From NCBI GenBank assembly GCA_029013165.1, contig JAQXMV010000196.1, positions 1 to 8,265 on the forward strand: a DNA stretch of 8,265 bases, read 5' to 3'. The notes below the pieces were generated by a model that made no database searches, was not told the origin of the DNA, and worked only from the letters and a program-made list of their open reading frames with translations. The translations under genes and the position numbers were made by a program. Shown here in pieces: positions 6,065-8,265 of the stretch. Numbering within the stretch: the first letter of the stretch is position 1; every line of letters starts with the position of its first letter. Origin of the DNA: Oscillospiraceae bacterium. Lineage in GTDB: Bacteria; Bacillota; Clostridia; Oscillospirales; Acutalibacteraceae.

Positions 6065-7060
6065 TTAAACCGACTGTGCCTCGCTCTTATTGAGAAAAGC
6101 GAAGTCCGGTTCATCGATCATAGGATAGCTTTTGATCTCGCTGGAATCCAGGTTTTCCGCGTTCATATCGACAGCGCGGATTGAGCTTCCGTTATAAGTC
6201 CTGAAATAATATATTCCTTTGTCGGTGTTACAGCAGGATGAATATACGGTGATCTCATAGTCTCCGTCACCGAGGCGGACACAGCCCCTTTGCTGTTCCA
6301 CGCCGCCGAGAATGTGGAAAAACTGGCTGACGCTTTCCTCTTCGGTGTTTCCGCATAGGGAATTCATCTTGATAAAAGCCGCGCGGATAAAGCGCGAAGC
6401 CGAGGATAAATCGCCGGGAAGTCCCAAGGCGCCCATGCCTCTGCTGTAGGGCTTTATGTCTACATTCAGCGAAAAACGGTTCATGGGCTCATAGGGAGAA
6501 AGATTGATATAATTGCTCAGATTTTCTCTGTGAAAATAAAACTCGGGCCGGTTGGTCAGAACACCGATGGGGTTGTCATAGATCTTCATGCCGGACTCCA
6601 CACACTCGATGACGAGGCTTTGATTTTTGTCGCTGACAATCCAGTGAAGAGGGGAGGGCGGCAGCGCGTCACTAAAGCTGTCACCGGTAATGTTGATATT
6701 TTTCAGCAGCTCACTGACCTGTGAGACGCTTTCGCACTGACAAAGCAGCCAAGGGATCAGCTCAAAGGAGGCAATATTGTCCTTGCCGTCGCAGGGTTCA
6801 TTGTATTTGGTGAGCACCGTGAAATGAAGCCCCGCAGCGCTGAGGCCTTTTTCATTAGTCGCCTCATAATAGAGTGGATAATTATCCTGAATGTAAGCGG
6901 CTCCGATCATTGCATAATGAGATGGTATTTCCGCTACATGTCTGAACACAAAGGGATAATTTCTAGGCGTGACGGTCACGGACTCATCGTAAGAGTATTC
7001 AAGATCAAGATTTCTGCCGAAATAATGATCGCGGGTTTTAAAACTGACAGCTGTACACAT
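6065..7060 (-). CDS. bsh: Choloylglycine hydrolase family enzyme, bile salt hydrolase-like
   Basis: This 331-residue Ntn hydrolase is expected to cleave the amide bond of glycine- or taurine-conjugated bile salts, or a related linear amide. Removal of Met1 exposes Cys2 as nucleophile, so the start must be at 7060; it is preceded by AGAAAGGA at an 8-base spacing. An in-frame ATG at 7111 would bury the cysteine and overlap the upstream gene. Visible family residues: Cys2, Arg16 and Asp19 in FGRNLDLE, Asn170 in GVLTN, Arg223 in SASRFIR, plus GLPGD (213-217). There is no signal peptide, so it is cytoplasmic. The position matching Asn82 of the clostridial enzyme is His79, and Arg171 follows the conserved Asn. 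The loop YSRGMG (205-210) resembles that of lactobacillal enzymes. A penicillin V acylase or another amidase activity remains possible. Confidence 0.93.
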   Translation of the reverse strand: MCTAVSFKTRDHYFGRNLDLEYSYDESVTVTPRNYPFVFRHVAEIPSHYAMIGAAYIQDNYPLYYEATNEKGLSAAGLHFTVLTKYNEPCDGKDNIASFELIPWLLCQCESVSQVSELLKNINITGDSFSDALPPSPLHWIVSDKNQSLVIECVESGMKIYDNPIGVLTNRPEFYFHRENLSNYINLSPYEPMNRFSLNVDIKPYSRGMGALGLPGDLSSASRFIRAAFIKMNSLCGNTEEESVSQFFHILGGVEQQRGCVRLGDGDYEITVYSSCCNTDKGIYYFRTYNGSSIRAVDMNAENLDSSEIKSYPMIDEPDFAFLNKSEAQSV

Positions 7061-7068
7061 AGATATGT

Positions 7069-7076
7069 TCCTTTCT
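7069..7076 (-). promoter_or_regulatory. Ribosome binding site that fixes the hydrolase start
   Basis: Read on the minus strand, AGAAAGGA lies 8 bases before the ATG at 7060-7058. It supports the start that places the catalytic cysteine at position 2, and lies in the 28-base gap after the acyltransferase stop. Confidence 0.8.
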
Positions 7077-7088
7077 GTTAAAAATTGA

Positions 7089-7943
7089 TCAGTTGTTTTT
7101 GATAATGCCAAAGGCGGTTCCGAGCTTGCCGCCGGATTTCATATAAGCCTTCGCATTTCTCTGCAGGGTAGTGTCTTCCGGATAGTTATTGACATCGGAC
7201 TGCCTCTCACCGAAAATTCTTTCAATCGCCTGATGATCCAGTTTTGCCTGAGCTACAATATCAAATCTTTTAGCAAATTGAATAATGTTGGAAGTTTCGC
7301 TCATAAATTCACGGTTACCCGGAAACAATAGCCATGATTCACAGACGAAACAGGCATAGTCCCTTTCCCGGAAAAATGCACGCGCCTGACAAAAGGAGTC
7401 CTCGCAGGCCTCTGCCGTCAGCTTTTCACCCTGTGGGATATGGACATTGATGATGGGTGTGCCGCGCCGGATATGCGTTTTCCACTTCGCAGGGAGCGAT
7501 GTGTAGACGGGATAATACATAGGATAGATCTGAAACTGCAGTCTGCCCAGACGAAAGATATTAGGCGACAGATGGTTTTGAATCCAGCCGAGGTTTTCAA
7601 GACCCAAAAATCCGGTTTTCTTTTTGCAGTTATCACACCAGAGTGTGATGTCCTCCATAGTTTTGTCAAATACTTCTTCACTTATTCCACGCCTGTGGTA
7701 TTCCGTCAGCGTGTCTTTTGCCCGAAGAACCGCAAAGGCAAGGGCTAACAGATAAGCGTCGCTTCCGATTACTTTAGAATAGTCTTTGATAAAACGGGAA
7801 AAGTCATGCTTATCTTTGTACTTTTCGTATACGGCGTCTGTCAATTCCCGATGATTTCGATAAAAGGCAAAATGAGCATTCTTCAGTTCAACTGGTAGGC
7901 CGATTTTCTCCGAAAAGGCATCCATCCATTGTTCGTTTGTCAT
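7089..7943 (-). CDS. Uncharacterised GNAT-like acyltransferase (NAT_N/GNAT_C two-domain family)
   Basis: This 284-residue soluble protein fits, from memory, the Firmicutes/Actinobacteria family described as acyltransferase domain-containing (N-terminal NAT_N plus C-terminal GNAT_C). Landmarks typical of that family are an N-terminal helical domain with DTLTEYHRRGI (77-87), LGWIQNHL (118-125), FRLGRLQF (130-137), VHIPQGEKLT (167-176), a Cys-x-SWLL element (C201-L206), SNIIQF (218-223) and TTLQR (258-262). No biochemical reaction is established for the family as far as I know, so acyl donor and acceptor are unknown. GGGAG sits 7 bases before the ATG at 7943. It is the promoter-proximal gene of a two-gene operon; the hydrolase start follows its stop by 28 bases. 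The family assignment rests on recalled motif spacing and was not tested by search. Confidence 0.88.
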   Translation of the reverse strand: MTNEQWMDAFSEKIGLPVELKNAHFAFYRNHRELTDAVYEKYKDKHDFSRFIKDYSKVIGSDAYLLALAFAVLRAKDTLTEYHRRGISEEVFDKTMEDITLWCDNCKKKTGFLGLENLGWIQNHLSPNIFRLGRLQFQIYPMYYPVYTSLPAKWKTHIRRGTPIINVHIPQGEKLTAEACEDSFCQARAFFRERDYACFVCESWLLFPGNREFMSETSNIIQFAKRFDIVAQAKLDHQAIERIFGERQSDVNNYPEDTTLQRNAKAYMKSGGKLGTAFGIIKNN

Positions 7944-7969
7944 TGTCGTTCTCCCGTCGCTTGATGTAA

Positions 7970-7980
7970 GTCAATTTGAC
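7970..7980. promoter_or_regulatory. 11-bp palindrome at the predicted transcription start of the minus-strand operon (possible operator)
   Basis: GTCAATTTGAC is a perfect inverted repeat (5-bp arms, 1-base centre) directly abutting the -10 box of the minus-strand promoter, covering roughly -6 to +5. It also overlaps the TTGACA of a plus-strand candidate promoter. A repressor site is plausible, but the arms are short and chance is possible. Confidence 0.3.
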
Positions 7981-8004
7981 ATTATATCCTGAGAAGCTTA
8001 AAAT
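7976..8004 (+). promoter_or_regulatory. Candidate plus-strand promoter nested antiparallel in the minus-strand promoter
   Basis: TTGACA at 7976-7981 and TAAAAT at 7999-8004 are 17 bases apart: a perfect -35 and a five-of-six -10. Transcription would start near 8011 and run about 220 bases before the ATG at 8232, giving a long AT-rich leader. The elements share bases with both boxes of the minus-strand promoter, so the two could compete for polymerase. Confidence 0.4.
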
Positions 8005-8009
8005 TACAA
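7981..8009 (-). promoter_or_regulatory. Sigma-A-type promoter of the acyltransferase-hydrolase operon
   Basis: On the minus strand, TTGTAA (8009-8004) and a perfect TATAAT (7986-7981) are separated by 17 bases. The expected start near 7974 leaves a leader of about 30 bases before the ATG at 7943. No competing match of this quality was seen closer to the gene. Confidence 0.65.
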
Positions 8010-8172
8010 CCGTCTGTCGGGTAATTATATTGTTTTCTGTTTAAACGCACTTAAATCTTTGACCTTATAGATTATTTTATTGCCGCAAATTCAAACAGTC
8101 AAATTATTGAAATATTAAGTTTATGTTTTTTATATTTTTCGAGTTCTGAGGGGAATTGAAAATGATTAATAC
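8010..8172. other. AT-rich intergenic stretch without a recognisable gene
   Basis: This is the middle of the 288-base divergent spacer (7944-8231). It is AT-rich with T-runs near 8125-8139, and I found no convincing hairpin, RNA gene or coding frame in it. A 5-codon frame at 8162-8179 has a fair ribosome site, but I do not regard it as a gene. Confidence 0.6.
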
Positions 8173-8201
8173 TTGTTAAATGCTAAGGAATGTGCTATAA
8201 T
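8173..8201 (+). promoter_or_regulatory. Extended -10 sigma-A-type promoter of the gene entering at the right edge
   Basis: TTGTTA (8173-8178) and a perfect TATAAT (8196-8201) are 17 bases apart, and TGC before the -10 makes an extended -10. The start would be near 8208, giving a leader of about 24 bases. A direct repeat TGTTAAAT occurs at 8174-8181 and 8203-8210, flanking the -10 box; it may be a regulator site or chance in AT-rich DNA. Confidence 0.75.
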
Positions 8202-8215
8202 GTGTTAAATTATGG

Positions 8216-8222
8216 AAGGAGG
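8216..8222 (+). promoter_or_regulatory. Consensus Shine-Dalgarno of the right-edge gene
   Basis: AAGGAGG lies 9 bases before the ATG at 8232. It is the strongest ribosome site in the window and suggests high translation of the truncated gene. Confidence 0.85.
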
Positions 8223-8231
8223 AGAAAAGCC

Positions 8232-8265
8232 ATGGAGCCGACAAAGGAACAGCTTGAAAGGTTAA
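8232..8265 (+). CDS. 5' end of an unidentified gene, truncated by the window edge
   Basis: Eleven codons are visible (Met-Glu-Pro-Thr-Lys-Glu-Gln-Leu-Glu-Arg-Leu), beginning after a consensus Shine-Dalgarno and a well-placed promoter. The start is charged and helix-prone, with no signal peptide character in what is visible. Too little is present to suggest a function. It is transcribed divergently from the acyltransferase-hydrolase operon, so it could share regulation with it. Confidence 0.75.
   Translation, partial: MEPTKEQLERL

Noticed and set aside
7061..7111. An upstream in-frame ATG for the hydrolase adding 17 residues
   Set aside because: It would overlap the acyltransferase gene and hide the Cys that must be N-terminal after Met removal. 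The start at 7060 has a well-spaced ribosome site.
8024..8029. A second minus-strand TATAAT upstream of the acyltransferase
   Set aside because: No acceptable -35 at 16-18 bases upstream (the matching hexamer reads AAGTGC), unlike the box at 7981-7986.
8162..8179. A five-codon frame preceded by GAGGGG
   Set aside because: It is too short to support as a gene, and it lies upstream of the main predicted transcription start, so it would only be transcribed from the weaker distant promoter.
1..8265. CRISPR array, tRNA/rRNA, insertion sequence or prophage signals
   Set aside because: I saw no spaced direct repeats, transposase or integrase frames, terminal inverted repeats or tRNA-like cloverleaf. 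The only regular repeats are the coding Tyr-Gly tails.

Overview
The window looks like chromosomal DNA of a Gram-positive, gut-type member of the Firmicutes (Clostridia). This is inferred from strong purine-rich Shine-Dalgarno sites, sigma-A-type promoters, moderate-to-low GC with AT-rich spacers, a bile salt hydrolase-like gene, and an exopolysaccharide operon of Gram-positive gene style. I cannot name a species.

Region 1 (1-6005, + strand) is the 3' part of an exopolysaccharide or capsule locus. It begins with the last 39 codons of a gene ending in a Lys-Tyr-Gly repeat tail. Next come a fused Wzz/tyrosine-kinase (BY-kinase) with a long Tyr-Gly tail, an ABC exporter half-transporter, and a large membrane-anchored UDP-sugar 4,6-dehydratase of the CapD/EpsC/WbpM type. 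These three full genes are joined by two ATGA overlaps, so they are almost certainly co-translated. A small uncharacterised gene follows 29 bases later. No promoter for the operon is visible, so it must start upstream. No glycosyltransferases are present in the window. The kinase would control chain length and export, the ABC protein could flip or export a lipid-linked or polymeric product, and the dehydratase would make a deoxyamino-sugar precursor.

A perfect 10-bp hairpin at 6015-6039 separates this operon from region 2 and probably terminates transcription from both sides.

Region 2 (6065-7943, - strand) is a two-gene operon: an uncharacterised GNAT-like acyltransferase (NAT_N/GNAT_C type) followed 28 bases later by a choloylglycine hydrolase family enzyme very similar to bile salt hydrolases. 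The hydrolase starts at an internal Met, so that Cys2 becomes the N-terminal nucleophile. Its family Asn at the substrate-specificity position (Asn82 in the clostridial enzyme) appears to be His.

Region 3 (7944-8265) is an AT-rich divergent intergenic region. It holds a good promoter for the minus-strand operon, a good extended -10 promoter with a consensus Shine-Dalgarno for a plus-strand gene whose first 11 codons are visible, a third plausible plus-strand promoter nested within the minus-strand one, and a small palindrome at the predicted start of the minus-strand transcript.

No tRNA, rRNA, CRISPR array, insertion sequence or attachment site was seen. I do not see a clearly new defence or mobile system. 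The most unusual features are the paired tyrosine-rich tails with a divergent kinase core, and the altered hydrolase active site next to an acyltransferase.
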